DNA of 38,656 nucleotides from Streptomyces acidicola (GCF_009377235.1 NZ_VMNX01000076.1:1-38656), one strand, 5' to 3'. Shown: positions 23,907 to 33,796, numbered from the stretch's first letter. Made by a program: numbers and translations. Notes: generated from the letters alone by a model not told the origin.

Positions 23907-26900
23907 CTACTGCTCCTCGTCCCCGAGGGCGAGCGCGTCCAGGTCCGCGTCGATTCCGCCTGTGCCCAGGAACAGCAGCTCCAGGACGTCGGGCGACTCG
24001 TCCACGCGAGTGTTCGGGCCGTGGAGAGCCTGTTCGGTCCAGATGCATTTTCCGGTCGCCGTGTAGCGGGTGCCCCAGCGTTGCGAGAGTGCCGTGATCA
24101 GCTGTAGCCCGCGCCCGCCCTCGTCGGTGTCCGTGGCGCGGCGCATACGGGGCATCGTGAGGCTGCCGTCGAAGACCTCGCAGACCAGTTCGGCGCCGTG
24201 CAGCAGCCGCAGGCTGACCGGGCCCCTGGCATGGCGTACGACGTTGCCGACCATTTCGCTGGCCAGCAGTTCCGTGATGGGGGTCAGTTCGTCCAGGCCC
24301 CAGACGGAGAGTTGCTCGCGGACGTGGCGGCGGGCCAGGCCGGCCGCCTTCGGGTCCTCGGCGAGCGGCCAGGAGGCCATCCTGTCCTCTGTCAGGGCGT
24401 GGAGGCGGGCGACGAGGAGCGCCGCGTCGTCGGCCGCCTGGTGCTCGGCGGGAAGCAGCCCGGCGGTGAGGGTGTCGCAGAGGCGCTCCAGATCCGCGCC
24501 GGTGCCGTCCTCGTGGGCGGTGCGCAGGAGCCGGGCCAGGTCCGCCATGCCCTGGTCGATCTCCCGTTTCGACGACTCGACGAGGCCGTCGGTGTAGAGC
24601 ACGAGCAGGCTTCCGTCGGGCACGGTCAACTCGACCGTCTCGAACGGTGGCTCCGCCGCGCCGAGCGGCGGATCGGTTGCCAGTTCCGGGAAGTGCACGG
24701 TGCCGTCGGGGTGCACCAGGGCCGGGGGCGGGTGTCCGGCGCGGGCGATGGAGCAGTTCTGGGTGGTGGAGTCGTAGAGCGCGTACAGGCAGGTGACGTA
24801 CGACCCCTCGCCCATGTCGCCGACGATGTCGTTGAGGTGACTCATGATTTCGTCGGGCGGCAGTTCGAGGTCGGCCAGGGTGTGGACGGCGGTGCGCAGG
24901 CGGCCCATGGTGGCCGCTTCGGGCAGGCCGTGGCCCATGACGTCGCCGACGACGAGGGCGACCCGGCCGCTGGAGAGCGGGATGACGTCGTACCAGTCGC
25001 CGCCCACGTCCATGCCCTGCCCGGCGGGGAGGTAGCGGGCCGCGGCCACGCACGCGGGCAGGTCGGGGAGGCCGGTGGGGAGCAGGCTGCGCTGGAGTTC
25101 GCGGGACCGGGTGTGCTCGGCGTCGTAGAGCCGGGCCCGCTCCAGGGCCTGTGCCACGAGGGCGCTGATCGTGGTCAGCAGTGAGCGCTCGTCGGCGGTG
25201 AGCCGACGCGGACGGTCCCAGGACAGGACGCACACTCCGAACGTGTGGTCGGACACCGTCAGCGGCATGAACGCCCAGGCCTGCTTGTGGGCGATTCCTG
25301 GGAGGTCGGCGTGGTCGGGCGAGTACGCGACGTACTCCTGCGGCGAGGACAGGAACGCCGGTGCTCCGGACCGGATCACATTCCAGGACGGGCTGGTGCC
25401 CGCTGTGGAGCGGCTGTTCAAGAGGTCGAGGAAGTCGTCCGCGTAGCCGACGGCCCCGACACCGAGGAGCCGGTTCCCTTCGATGGCCTGCACCATGAGT
25501 CCGACGGCGTCGAACGGTGGCAGCACCCGCTGCGCGACCGCGTCCACCACGTCCCGTGAGGTCGTCGCCTTGGCGAGTGCCGCGGTCAGCTCCGCGATCC
25601 GGGTCGCACGCTCGGCCGCCGCCCGGTCGGCCGCCCGGCGCTCGTCCTCCAGGCGCCGCCTCTCGGTGACGTCGGTGGCGTAGAGGGTGAGGCCCGCCGG
25701 GCCCGGGACCAGCCGTAGGTGGTAGCGGCGCCCGTCATCCGGGCTGCGCACGTCGAAGCTGGTGGGCTTCTCCTCCGCCGCGGCCTTCCGGCAGAGGCTC
25801 TCCAGGCCCGGGACCTGCCGCGCGGAGGGCAGGTCCCACAGGACGCGCCCGAACAGCTCCTCCTCGGAGAAGCCCAGCGCCCGCTCCGCCTCCACGTTGG
25901 CGAAGGTGATCCGCCAGTTGTCGTCCACCGCCAGGAAGCCGTCGCTCATGTGGCGCAGGGCGCGGCTGAGCTCGTCACGGGCGGTACGGGGCTCGTTGCT
26001 GTCCCATCCCACGCCGATCAGCCGGAACGGTTCGCCGTTCTGGTCGTACGTGGCCCTGCCACGGGCCCGGGTCCAGCCCCATGTGCCGTCCAGTTTGCGC
26101 ACCCGGTACTCGGCCTCGTACACGCCGTGGTTCCTGATCGCCTGCTGCACCGCCGCCAGCGTCGGGGCCAGGTCGTCGGGGTGGACGATGCGCATCCAGT
26201 CCTCGACCCGGCCGGTGAACTCGGACGGCCTGGTGCCGTACAGCGCCAGGGCCGCCTCGTCCCAGATCAGCTCGCCGGACTGGATGTTCCAGTCCCATGA
26301 GCCGACGCTGACCTCCTTCAGCGCCTGCCGCAGGCGCTCGCCGTTCAGTTCCGTCTGTGTGGGTCCGGACGGTGGCGGCGCCTGGGCCATGCGCTCCTCG
26401 GTCCAGGCGACGAGGGCCCGGAGGAAGTCCCACTGCTCCGGGCTGGGCTCGCCCCGGTCGCCCGTCAGGACGGTGAGCGCGCCGATGCCGCGGCCCCCGC
26501 TGAACACCGGGAGGGCGGCCAGGCCGGTGCCGGGCCACGCGAGGTCGCCCGCTGTTTCCGGCGAAGGCCCGACGGGTCGGGCAGACCCGGTGTGACCGGC
26601 GGGCCCGGCAGGACCGACGCCCTCGGCAGGGCCGGCGCCCCCCGCCGGAACCGCGGGCCCGGCGGACGTGAACGGCACCCATACGCCACTGCCCTGCTCC
26701 AGGGCGCGGGCCGGGGCCAGCGGGCTCTCCTGGTCGACGATCTCCCAGGAGCGCGTGAGAACGGGAGGGAGGCCGGTCACCGACACCAGGCGCAGCGCGG
26801 ACATGGGGCCGCGCAGGTGAATCGTTCCGCCCAGGGCACCCAGCTCCCCCACCGCATGCTGGAGCGCCAGCCGGAAGACCTCACTTTCCGCGAGACCTTG

Positions 26901-26936
26901 ATCCACCGCACCGAGCAGGGCCAGCCGTGCGTTCAT
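23907..26936 (-). CDS. GAF-PAS-PAS-GAF-SpoIIE phosphatase with anti-sigma-type HATPase domain
   Basis: 1009 residues. GAF-like (~1-185, with a Gly/Pro/Ala low-complexity loop at ~90-130), PAS (~205-320; WDWNIQSGELIWDEAALALYG), PAS (~325-425), GAF (~440-590), PP2C-type SpoIIE phosphatase (~615-815; GGDWYDV, VVGDVMGHG, DGLVESS, DDAALLV metal ligands present), and a C-terminal RsbW-like ATPase (~830-960; LASEMVGNVVRHA, DEGGRGLQLI). Such proteins dephosphorylate anti-anti-sigma factors and may also act as their kinase. ATG 26936 starts the conserved MNARLALLGAVDQGL, but lacks a Shine-Dalgarno; GTG 26981 in frame with GAGG upstream is the alternative. Confidence 0.9.
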   Translation of the reverse strand: MNARLALLGAVDQGLAESEVFRLALQHAVGELGALGGTIHLRGPMSALRLVSVTGLPPVLTRSWEIVDQESPLAPARALEQGSGVWVPFTSAGPAVPAGGAGPAEGVGPAGPAGHTGSARPVGPSPETAGDLAWPGTGLAALPVFSGGRGIGALTVLTGDRGEPSPEQWDFLRALVAWTEERMAQAPPPSGPTQTELNGERLRQALKEVSVGSWDWNIQSGELIWDEAALALYGTRPSEFTGRVEDWMRIVHPDDLAPTLAAVQQAIRNHGVYEAEYRVRKLDGTWGWTRARGRATYDQNGEPFRLIGVGWDSNEPRTARDELSRALRHMSDGFLAVDDNWRITFANVEAERALGFSEEELFGRVLWDLPSARQVPGLESLCRKAAAEEKPTSFDVRSPDDGRRYHLRLVPGPAGLTLYATDVTERRRLEDERRAADRAAAERATRIAELTAALAKATTSRDVVDAVAQRVLPPFDAVGLMVQAIEGNRLLGVGAVGYADDFLDLLNSRSTAGTSPSWNVIRSGAPAFLSSPQEYVAYSPDHADLPGIAHKQAWAFMPLTVSDHTFGVCVLSWDRPRRLTADERSLLTTISALVAQALERARLYDAEHTRSRELQRSLLPTGLPDLPACVAAARYLPAGQGMDVGGDWYDVIPLSSGRVALVVGDVMGHGLPEAATMGRLRTAVHTLADLELPPDEIMSHLNDIVGDMGEGSYVTCLYALYDSTTQNCSIARAGHPPPALVHPDGTVHFPELATDPPLGAAEPPFETVELTVPDGSLLVLYTDGLVESSKREIDQGMADLARLLRTAHEDGTGADLERLCDTLTAGLLPAEHQAADDAALLVARLHALTEDRMASWPLAEDPKAAGLARRHVREQLSVWGLDELTPITELLASEMVGNVVRHARGPVSLRLLHGAELVCEVFDGSLTMPRMRRATDTDEGGRGLQLITALSQRWGTRYTATGKCIWTEQALHGPNTRVDESPDVLELLFLGTGGIDADLDALALGDEEQ

Positions 26937-27203
26937 GCAGCAAATTTTAACGTTGTCGTATGTGCTGATGCAGCGCGTCACCGGAATCTTGCCCTCAGTG
27001 CCTCACTGCACCCCACCGGGTCCAACACCCCGAGATCAAGCTCCTGTTGCCGCGCATCTCCCCGGATTTACCAGCGCTTTGCTTTCGGGAACGATATGTC
27101 GAGTGCGGGACGGTCCGGGAGTCGCCTCCGCAGGTAGTTCTCCGGCCACGGGAGCGAGAACGCCGTCCGCCCCCCCCTCGGCGGGAGCGCGGGCGCGGAC
27201 CTC

Positions 27204-27303
27204 TGATCTCGCAAGCGTCACTCGCCCGTGATCACGGAGGTGCCACCCACCTGTGATCGCGAACGCGCCACCCGCTCATGATCGCGGACGCACGCCCACC
27301 CAT
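27204..27303. repeat. four tandem 25-bp units, each starting TGATC
   Basis: Units at 27204, 27229, 27254 and 27279, each beginning TGATC(N)CG and containing a CGCCACCC-like half. Located 29-128 bp upstream of the beta-galactosidase promoter. Even spacing close to 2.4 helical turns suggests an array of protein-binding sites; no known consensus recognised. Confidence 0.75.
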
Positions 27304-27331
27304 CAGAAACACACAAAGGCAGACGGAGACA

Positions 27332-27360
27332 TTGCTTGGGTTCTGTTCGGGTTCTAGGGT
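27332..27360 (+). promoter_or_regulatory. promoter of the GH2 gene
   Basis: TTGCTT (27332-27337) and TAGGGT (27355-27360) separated by exactly 17 bp, a good Streptomyces housekeeping promoter, with a ~170-nt leader before the ATG. Confidence 0.6.
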
Positions 27361-27539
27361 GATGCGGGCTCAGCAGTCGCCTCCGACATCAGCAGTTGAG
27401 ATCTGACTCGACATCAACTTCCGCCCTGCACGGAGAACGGGGAGTCGAGCCGTTCACCGCGCTGACCGGCTCAGGACCGATGCTCCGATGCTCCCCTCAG
27501 TCCGTGCAGCGCACTGTCGTACCGAGGAAGGCCACGGTC

Positions 27540-30500
27540 ATGCCGCACCCGCACGACTCGCACACCTCGAACAGCCAGTCCGGCTCGAACAGCCAGTCCA
27601 CCTCGCTCAGCCGGTCAAGCTCGAACAGCCGGCTCAGCCCACACGTGTCTCCCCTCCCACGGCCGGTCGTCAGCCGTAGGCGTCTCCTGGAGGGCGGAGC
27701 CGCCGTCCTCGGTGCGCTCGCCCTGGCCCAGTCGTCCGCCGCGGCCCTCCCGGCCGGTCCCCGCACGGCGGCCGACGGCACCCCGGAGTGGAACGGCAAC
27801 ATCGATCTCTTCCAGGTCGGGACCCAGCCGCCACACACCACACTCATGCCGTACGCGGACGTCAGACAGGCGCTGGACGGTGACCGAACGCGCTCCCCGT
27901 ACCGGATGAGCCTCGACGGCAAGTGGAAGTTCGCCTACGCGGACCGGCCCGACGACCGGGACACCGACTTCTACCGCACCGACGTCGACGACAGCGACTG
28001 GGACAGCATCCCCGTCCCCTCCGTCTGGCAGCTGCACGGCTACGACTTCCCGATCTACATCAACATCACGTACCCGTGGTGGGGGCCCAACGGCCTCGGC
28101 GAGGAGGCCCAGCCGCCGGCCGCGCCCACCCGTTACAACCCCGTGGGGCAGTACAGACGCACCTTCACGGTTCCCCGGAACTGGACGGGGCGGCGGACCT
28201 TCCTGCACTTCGAAGGGGTCAAGTCCGCGCACTACGTGTGGATCAACGGGGAGTTGGTGGGGTACTCCGAGGACTCGTACGTCCCCGCCGAGTACGACAT
28301 CACCCCGTACCTGAAGTCCGGCACCAACCAGATCGCCGTGGAGGTGTACCGCTACTCCGACGGGGACTGGCTGGAGGACCAGGACATGATCCGGCTGAGC
28401 GGGATCTTCCGCTCCGTCTACCTCTACTCCACGCCCAGCGTCCATCTGCGCGACTTCAAGCTGGACACCCCGCTGAGCGACGACTGCACCGCCGCCGAGC
28501 TCTCCGTCACCGCGAGCGTGCGCGCCTACGGGGAGGGCGTCTCCGGGGTCGGCGAGGAGAACACCGGGACCGGCCGGTACTCCGTGGAGACCCAGCTCTA
28601 CGACTCCCGCGGGCACGCCGTCTGGTCCCGGCCGTTGCAGCAGACCGTGGACCTCGGGTCGGCCCCTGCCGGTGACGACGTCACCGTACGCAGCGCCAGA
28701 GCCATCCCCTCCCCGAAGCTCTGGTCCGCCGAGCATCCGAACCTCTACACCGCCGTGCTGCGCCTGCGCGACCCGGCCGGCAAGGTGATCGAGACCCTCT
28801 CGCACCGGGTCGGGCTCCGCGAGTTCGCGCTCAAGGACGGGCTGATGCGGATCAACGGCAAGCCCGTGTCCTTCCGCGGCACGAACCGGCACGAGATGCA
28901 CCCCGACCGCGGCACGGCACTCACCCGCGCGGACCTGGTCCAGGACATCGAGGTCATCAAGCGGATGAACATCAACACCGTCCGTACCTCGCACTACCCC
29001 AACAACCCGCTCTGGTACGAACTCGCCGACGAGTACGGCCTCTACCTCGTGGACGAGACCAACCTCGAAACCCACGGCATCCGGAGCGAGTACCCCGGCA
29101 ACCACGCCGACTGGACCAAGGCGTGCGTGTCCCGGGCCCAGAACATGGTCCACCGCGACAAGAACCACGCCTCGGTGGTCATCTGGTCCCTCGGGAACGA
29201 GGCCGGCGGCGGCAGCACCTTCGTCGCCATGCACGACTGGATCCGCTCGTACGATCCGACACGCGTCATCCAGTACGAGGGCGACGACCGGCCGACGATC
29301 AGCGACATCCGGTCGAGGATGTACGAGAGCCCGGCCCGCGTCGAGCAGCGCGCGAAGGACACCTCCGACACCCGGCCGTACGTCATGATCGAGTACTCCC
29401 ACTCGATGGGGAACTCGACCGGCAACTTCAAGAAGTACTGGGACATCGTCCGCCGCCACGACGTCCTCCAGGGCGGCTGGATCTGGGACTTCGTCGACCA
29501 GTCCCTGAGCTGGCCCACTCCGGTGCGCAAGATCCTCACCGAGTCCGGGCCCGGCTCACTGCGCGGTGAGGTCCTCCCCGCGAGCGCCGGCTTCGACCGT
29601 GACAAGGGTGTCTCCGGCGACACCGTCTTCGCCCGCGACGAACGCCTCGACCTCACCGGCTCGCTCACGCTGGAGGCGTGGGCCACCCCGCACGTGACCG
29701 GCGGTCACCAGCCGATCCTCGCCAAGGGCGACACCCAGTACGCCCTCAAACAGTCGGACAGGACCCTGGAGTTCTTCATCCACGGCGGTGGCCAGTGGAT
29801 CACCGCGAGCTGGGCCCTCCCGGACGGCTGGACCGGCCGCGAGCACCACATCGCCGGTGTCTTCGACGCGGACGCGGGCACGCTGACCCTCTACGTCGAC
29901 GGCGAGGCGAAGGCCACGCGGACCACCACGCAGCGGCCCGGCAGCAACACCGCGCCGCTCGCGCTCGCCTTCGACGTGGACAACCCGACCCGCGAGTTCA
30001 GCGGCACGATCCGGCGGGCGCGGGTGTACGCCCGTGCGCTGAGCGCCGGTGAGCTGGCCTCCGAGAGCCGTGGCCCGGGTGACGACGGCGTGCGGTTCTG
30101 GTTCGACGCGGCCACCGTGGAGGTCAAGGAGGAGCGGCCCCGTGAGCGCACCTTCTTCGCGTTCGGCGGCGACTGGGGCGACAACCCCAACGACGGGGCC
30201 TTCGTCGCGGACGGCATCGTCACCGCCGACCGCGCCCACACCGGCAAGGCGGCCGAGGTCAAGCAGATCTACCAGACCGTGGGCGCGGCACCGGCCTCCG
30301 GTGATCTGCTCGCGCCCGGAGCGGCGGTCACCCTCACCAACGAGCACCTGTTCACCAACCTCCGTGAGTTCGACGGCCGTTGGGCGCTGGTCGCCGACGG
30401 CAAGGTGGTGCAGCACGGGGCGCTGAGCCGCTCCCAGCTGGATGTGGCGCCGCTGAGCAGCAAGGACATCACGGTGCCGTTCCGGCTGCCGGACGACCCG

Positions 30501-31574
30501 GCGCCGGGTACCGAGTACTTCCTCCAGCTGTCCTTCACCACCAAGGAAGCCACCAAGTGGGCGAAGGCCGGCTTCGAGGTCGCCAAGCAGCAGCTCCCGG
30601 TCGACGCCGACAGCCCGGCCGTGACACCCGTACCGCTCCAGAGCGTGCCCGCGCTGCGGTACGAGGACGGGGACGAGGACGTCACGGTGAAGGGCAAGGG
30701 CTTCTCCGTGACCGTCGCCAAGAAGAGCGGCGTCATCACCTCGTACGAGGCCGGGGGCACCCGGCTCATCACCTCGGGCCCGGCCCCGAACTTCTGGCGC
30801 GCGCCCATCGACAACGACCACGGCAACGGCCAGCACACCCGCAACCAGACCTGGCGCGACGCCGGCGCCCGGCGCAAGGTGACGGACGTGAGCGTGCGCG
30901 CCCTTGGCGACAGGGCCGTCGAGATCAAGGTCAGCGGCACGCTGCCCACCACCGTCGAGTCGACGTACACCACCACGTACACGGTGTTCGGCAACGGCGA
31001 GATCAAGGTCGACAACACCCTGCACCCGGGCGCCGCGTCCCTGCCGTACATCCCGGAGGTCGGCACGCTGCTGTTCCTGCCGGGGCGCCTGGAGCAACTG
31101 CGCTACTACGGCCGCGGGCCCGAGGAGAACCACTGGGACCGCAACAACGGCACCGACGTCGGCGTGTACTCCGGAACCGTCTCCGGGCAGTGGACCTCGT
31201 ACATCCGCCCCCAGGAGAACGGCAACAAGACCGACGTCCGCTGGGTCGCGCTGACCGACCGGAACGGCTCCGGGCTGCTCGTCTCCGGTGAGCCGCTGCT
31301 GGAGGTCAACGCCTCGCACTTCACCCCGGAGGACCTGTCGACCGGGGTGCGCCACGACTACCAGCTCACTCCGCGGGACGAGGTCGTCCTGCGCCTCAAC
31401 CACCGCCAGATGGGCGTCGGCGGCGACAACAGCTGGGGCGCGCACACCCACGACGAGTACAAGCTCTTCGCCAACCGCGACTACGCGTACACCTACCGGC
31501 TCCGTCCCCTGCCCGACGTCGACGAGGCGATGAAGGCCTCGCGCCGGCCCACGGCGGGGGAGTCCACCGACTAG
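27540..31574 (+). CDS. Tat-exported GH2 beta-galactosidase with LamG-like insertion
   Basis: 1344 residues. Long Ser-rich n-region, then a Tat signal SRRRLLEGGAAVLGALALAQ (~45-64). GH2 sugar-binding domain (~130-330), immunoglobulin-like domain, TIM barrel with acid/base Glu554 (SLGNEAGGG) and nucleophile Glu618 (IEYSHSMGN). Then a concanavalin/LamG-like domain (~700-857; LTLEAWATPHVTGGHQPIL ... GTIRRARVYARALSAGELA) and the C-terminal LacZ small-chain domain (GPAPNFWRAPIDNDHGNG). Hydrolyses beta-galactosides outside the cell. ATG chosen with GAGGAAGG 8 nt upstream; the frame is open from 27396 but that part reads as leader. E. coli LacZ (1023 aa) has neither signal nor LamG insert. Confidence 0.9.
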   Translation: MPHPHDSHTSNSQSGSNSQSTSLSRSSSNSRLSPHVSPLPRPVVSRRRLLEGGAAVLGALALAQSSAAALPAGPRTAADGTPEWNGNIDLFQVGTQPPHTTLMPYADVRQALDGDRTRSPYRMSLDGKWKFAYADRPDDRDTDFYRTDVDDSDWDSIPVPSVWQLHGYDFPIYINITYPWWGPNGLGEEAQPPAAPTRYNPVGQYRRTFTVPRNWTGRRTFLHFEGVKSAHYVWINGELVGYSEDSYVPAEYDITPYLKSGTNQIAVEVYRYSDGDWLEDQDMIRLSGIFRSVYLYSTPSVHLRDFKLDTPLSDDCTAAELSVTASVRAYGEGVSGVGEENTGTGRYSVETQLYDSRGHAVWSRPLQQTVDLGSAPAGDDVTVRSARAIPSPKLWSAEHPNLYTAVLRLRDPAGKVIETLSHRVGLREFALKDGLMRINGKPVSFRGTNRHEMHPDRGTALTRADLVQDIEVIKRMNINTVRTSHYPNNPLWYELADEYGLYLVDETNLETHGIRSEYPGNHADWTKACVSRAQNMVHRDKNHASVVIWSLGNEAGGGSTFVAMHDWIRSYDPTRVIQYEGDDRPTISDIRSRMYESPARVEQRAKDTSDTRPYVMIEYSHSMGNSTGNFKKYWDIVRRHDVLQGGWIWDFVDQSLSWPTPVRKILTESGPGSLRGEVLPASAGFDRDKGVSGDTVFARDERLDLTGSLTLEAWATPHVTGGHQPILAKGDTQYALKQSDRTLEFFIHGGGQWITASWALPDGWTGREHHIAGVFDADAGTLTLYVDGEAKATRTTTQRPGSNTAPLALAFDVDNPTREFSGTIRRARVYARALSAGELASESRGPGDDGVRFWFDAATVEVKEERPRERTFFAFGGDWGDNPNDGAFVADGIVTADRAHTGKAAEVKQIYQTVGAAPASGDLLAPGAAVTLTNEHLFTNLREFDGRWALVADGKVVQHGALSRSQLDVAPLSSKDITVPFRLPDDPAPGTEYFLQLSFTTKEATKWAKAGFEVAKQQLPVDADSPAVTPVPLQSVPALRYEDGDEDVTVKGKGFSVTVAKKSGVITSYEAGGTRLITSGPAPNFWRAPIDNDHGNGQHTRNQTWRDAGARRKVTDVSVRALGDRAVEIKVSGTLPTTVESTYTTTYTVFGNGEIKVDNTLHPGAASLPYIPEVGTLLFLPGRLEQLRYYGRGPEENHWDRNNGTDVGVYSGTVSGQWTSYIRPQENGNKTDVRWVALTDRNGSGLLVSGEPLLEVNASHFTPEDLSTGVRHDYQLTPRDEVVLRLNHRQMGVGGDNSWGAHTHDEYKLFANRDYAYTYRLRPLPDVDEAMKASRRPTAGESTD

Positions 31575-31587
31575 CGCACCCGAGCCC

Positions 31588-31631
31588 GCGGGCCCCGACC
31601 GGACACAGGGAGACGGACGGTCGGGGCCCGC
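31588..31631. terminator. bidirectional terminator between GH2 and copper genes
   Basis: Perfect 14-bp stem GCGGGCCCCGACCG / CGGTCGGGGCCCGC with a 16-nt loop, in the 110-bp gap between convergent genes. Confidence 0.8.
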
Positions 31632-31684
31632 ACAGGGCTTGGGCTCCGGGACACGGCTCTGGGACACGGCTCCAGGACAGAGCT

Positions 31685-33796
31685 CTAGGACACCTTCACG
31701 TTCTTCTCCACCGTGACCTGGTCGATGTCCGTCGTACGGATGGTGATCTTCATCGTCCAGGTGCCGGGGAGGGGGAGGCGAAGGGTGTCGGTCGCCCAGT
31801 AGCCGCCCCTGTTGGTGAGTTTGGCGTCGATGGGGCCGACGTCCTGGGCCCGCAGGGTGAAGGTCACGCGCATCTCGGGAACGGTCGCGATGCCGCCGTC
31901 GGGGCCGAAGATCACCGCCTGGATCGAGTTCTTGCCCACCGTGCCGGGACCGAGGTCGAGCTGGACCTTGCCGTGGCCGTTCGGCGTGCCGACATCGAAG
32001 GGGATGAGGCTGCTGGAGGCGGTGGGTTCGCCGGGCGCCGTCGTACCGGCCGCCGATTCCCCCGATTCCGCCGACTCGGCCACTGCCCGGCCGGGGAGCG
32101 TCACGGTGAGCACCGTCGTGATCAGCATGACCACGACGGCGACGGCGAACTCCACGAGGACCGACCGACGGAGGGCGAGGCGATGGGCGTCGGTGTCGGT
32201 GCTCAGGGGCTGGTCGTCGCCATCGCCATCGCCGTCGACATCGACATCGACATCGACATCGACATCGACATCGACATCGACACCGGCATCGGCGCCGGCG
32301 TCGATGCCGATGTCTGTCTTCGTGGTTGCCGACGTCTCTGTCGTCCGTACGGTGACCTCGTCGTCCTCGGGCCGGGCGCCGTCGGCCGCGGCCGTCTCCG
32401 CCGGGCCGCCGCCCACCCGTTCGGGCACCCGCGCCTCCACCCGCACCGTTTCCCTCTCGGGCTGCCGGTCCCGTACGCCCGCCGTCACCCACCGGGCCGT
32501 CCAGCGCCGGGAGAGGCCGGCTGCCGCCAGCAGCAGGACCACCGCGCACAGCTTGGCGATCAGGAGCCTGCCGTACGTCGTCTCCGTGAGCGCCGCCCAG
32601 GAGCCGAGGCCGCGCCAGGACTGGTACACGCCGGTGAGGACCAGCACGGTCACGGAGAGGAAGGCGAGCCGGGAGAACCGTGCGACCACGGTGGCCGACA
32701 GGCTCTCGGGGGCGCGGTAGAGCACGGTGAGCAGCGCCGTCAGACCGCCCAGCCAGGCCGCCATGGCCAGCAGGTGCAGGACGGAGGACGTCATCGCGGC
32801 GGGGACCTGGATGCCGGCGGAGGCGTGCTCGGCGGCGGCCCAGGTCAGCGCCAGGCCGACAGAGAGGGCGACCCCGGCACCGAGCACCACCTTCTGGCGG
32901 GGTCCGGTCTCCCGTACGGTTCCGATGCCCTGTACGGCCCCGATGCCCTGTACAGCGTCCGCTCCCCGTATGAAGAAGAAGGCCCCCGCCAGCAGAACCA
33001 GGCGGGCCAGCAGCGCCAGACCCGGCCTGGTCGTGGCCGTGTCCGCCAGGACGGACGGGTCGAGGACCTCCCTGACGCCGGTGCCCCGTTCGTAGGCGCC
33101 GCGCAGGAGGAGCAGGGCCACCGTGGAGGCGAGCAGGGCCGACCAGCCGGCCAGGAGCAGCTTGCGCAGGGGCGCGCCGACACCGCCGAGCAGTGCCGTG
33201 AAGACGGTCACGCCGATGAGGAGCGCGAGACCGCCGTACGCGACGTACCGGGCGATGTTGTAGAGGGAGGCGACGACCGGGTCCTCCGTCGGCGTGGTGG
33301 CGACGGCCTTGGTCGCGGTCGGCTCGCCGATCGAGAAGAGCAGGGCGCCGGAGACCGGGTGGCTGTCGGCCGAGACGACCCGCCAGGCGACGGTGTACGT
33401 GCCATCGTCCAGACCGGCCGGAAGCGTCGCACGGACCGTGTCGGAGCGTTTGCCCACGCGGCTCGGTTCGCCCGTCTCCACGGCACGGTTCTCCGGGTCG
33501 AGAACGCGGATGGAGTCGTCGAGGAGGCTCACGGACTCGGTGAAGCTGAGGGTGACCTGCCGGGGCGCGGACTTGAGGACTACTCCGTCCTTGGGGTCGC
33601 TGTCGCGGAACGCGGCGTGCGCGGACGCCGTTCCCGCGCCGCCGAGGAGGAACAGGACCAGCACGGTGCCCAGCAGCACCAGGCGCTGAAGCCCGCGCCG
33701 TCCGTGCCGTCCGCCGGTCCGGATGGTGGCGGCACCACCGCGCGTTCCGTCGTTTCGTCGTCCGCCATCTCGTCCCTCACCGCTCGGTCGGCCCAC
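31685..33796 (-). CDS. CopC-CopD fusion copper protein with YtkA-like C-terminal domain
   Basis: 703 residues. Signal peptide ends ASA-H60, leaving His at the mature N-terminus as in CopC copper-binding sites; the second-site D144/H146 (ADSHPVSG) is present. CopC-like fold to ~155, then about eight CopD-type TM helices (~170-440; LLAMAAWLGGLTALL is typical), a cytoplasmic acidic loop with a (DV)n run, one further TM, and an extracytoplasmic YtkA-like domain (~595-703). Copper acquisition/resistance at the membrane. GTG start with GGAG 8 nt upstream. A duplicated AVQGIG (DNA repeat at ~32925-32960) sits between TM helices. Confidence 0.88.
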   Translation of the reverse strand: MGRPSGEGRDGGRRNDGTRGGAATIRTGGRHGRRGLQRLVLLGTVLVLFLLGGAGTASAHAAFRDSDPKDGVVLKSAPRQVTLSFTESVSLLDDSIRVLDPENRAVETGEPSRVGKRSDTVRATLPAGLDDGTYTVAWRVVSADSHPVSGALLFSIGEPTATKAVATTPTEDPVVASLYNIARYVAYGGLALLIGVTVFTALLGGVGAPLRKLLLAGWSALLASTVALLLLRGAYERGTGVREVLDPSVLADTATTRPGLALLARLVLLAGAFFFIRGADAVQGIGAVQGIGTVRETGPRQKVVLGAGVALSVGLALTWAAAEHASAGIQVPAAMTSSVLHLLAMAAWLGGLTALLTVLYRAPESLSATVVARFSRLAFLSVTVLVLTGVYQSWRGLGSWAALTETTYGRLLIAKLCAVVLLLAAAGLSRRWTARWVTAGVRDRQPERETVRVEARVPERVGGGPAETAAADGARPEDDEVTVRTTETSATTKTDIGIDAGADAGVDVDVDVDVDVDVDVDGDGDGDDQPLSTDTDAHRLALRRSVLVEFAVAVVVMLITTVLTVTLPGRAVAESAESGESAAGTTAPGEPTASSSLIPFDVGTPNGHGKVQLDLGPGTVGKNSIQAVIFGPDGGIATVPEMRVTFTLRAQDVGPIDAKLTNRGGYWATDTLRLPLPGTWTMKITIRTTDIDQVTVEKNVKVS
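32234..32281. repeat. hexanucleotide microsatellite (ATCGAC)7 in coding sequence
   Basis: One GTCGAC followed by seven perfect ATCGAC units, coding the Asp-Val run in the cytoplasmic loop of the CopCD protein. Units are in frame, so copy-number change alters loop length without breaking the gene. Confidence 0.9.

Noticed and set aside
27204..27303. CRISPR array
   Set aside because: Units are contiguous 25-bp tandem repeats without spacers, and no cas gene is near.
27396..27539. Upstream extension of the GH2 reading frame as N-terminus
   Set aside because: No ribosome site at 27396; the extension reads as leader sequence. ATG 27540 has a good Shine-Dalgarno and gives a Tat signal closer to the N-terminus.
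27615..29459. 614-codon leftward frame opposite the GH2 gene
   Set aside because: Shadow of the coding strand; no motifs or signal.
29556..32549. 997-codon leftward open frame across the GH2 3' half and CopCD
   Set aside because: Overlaps two confidently assigned genes; the product is Arg/Gly/Val low-complexity.
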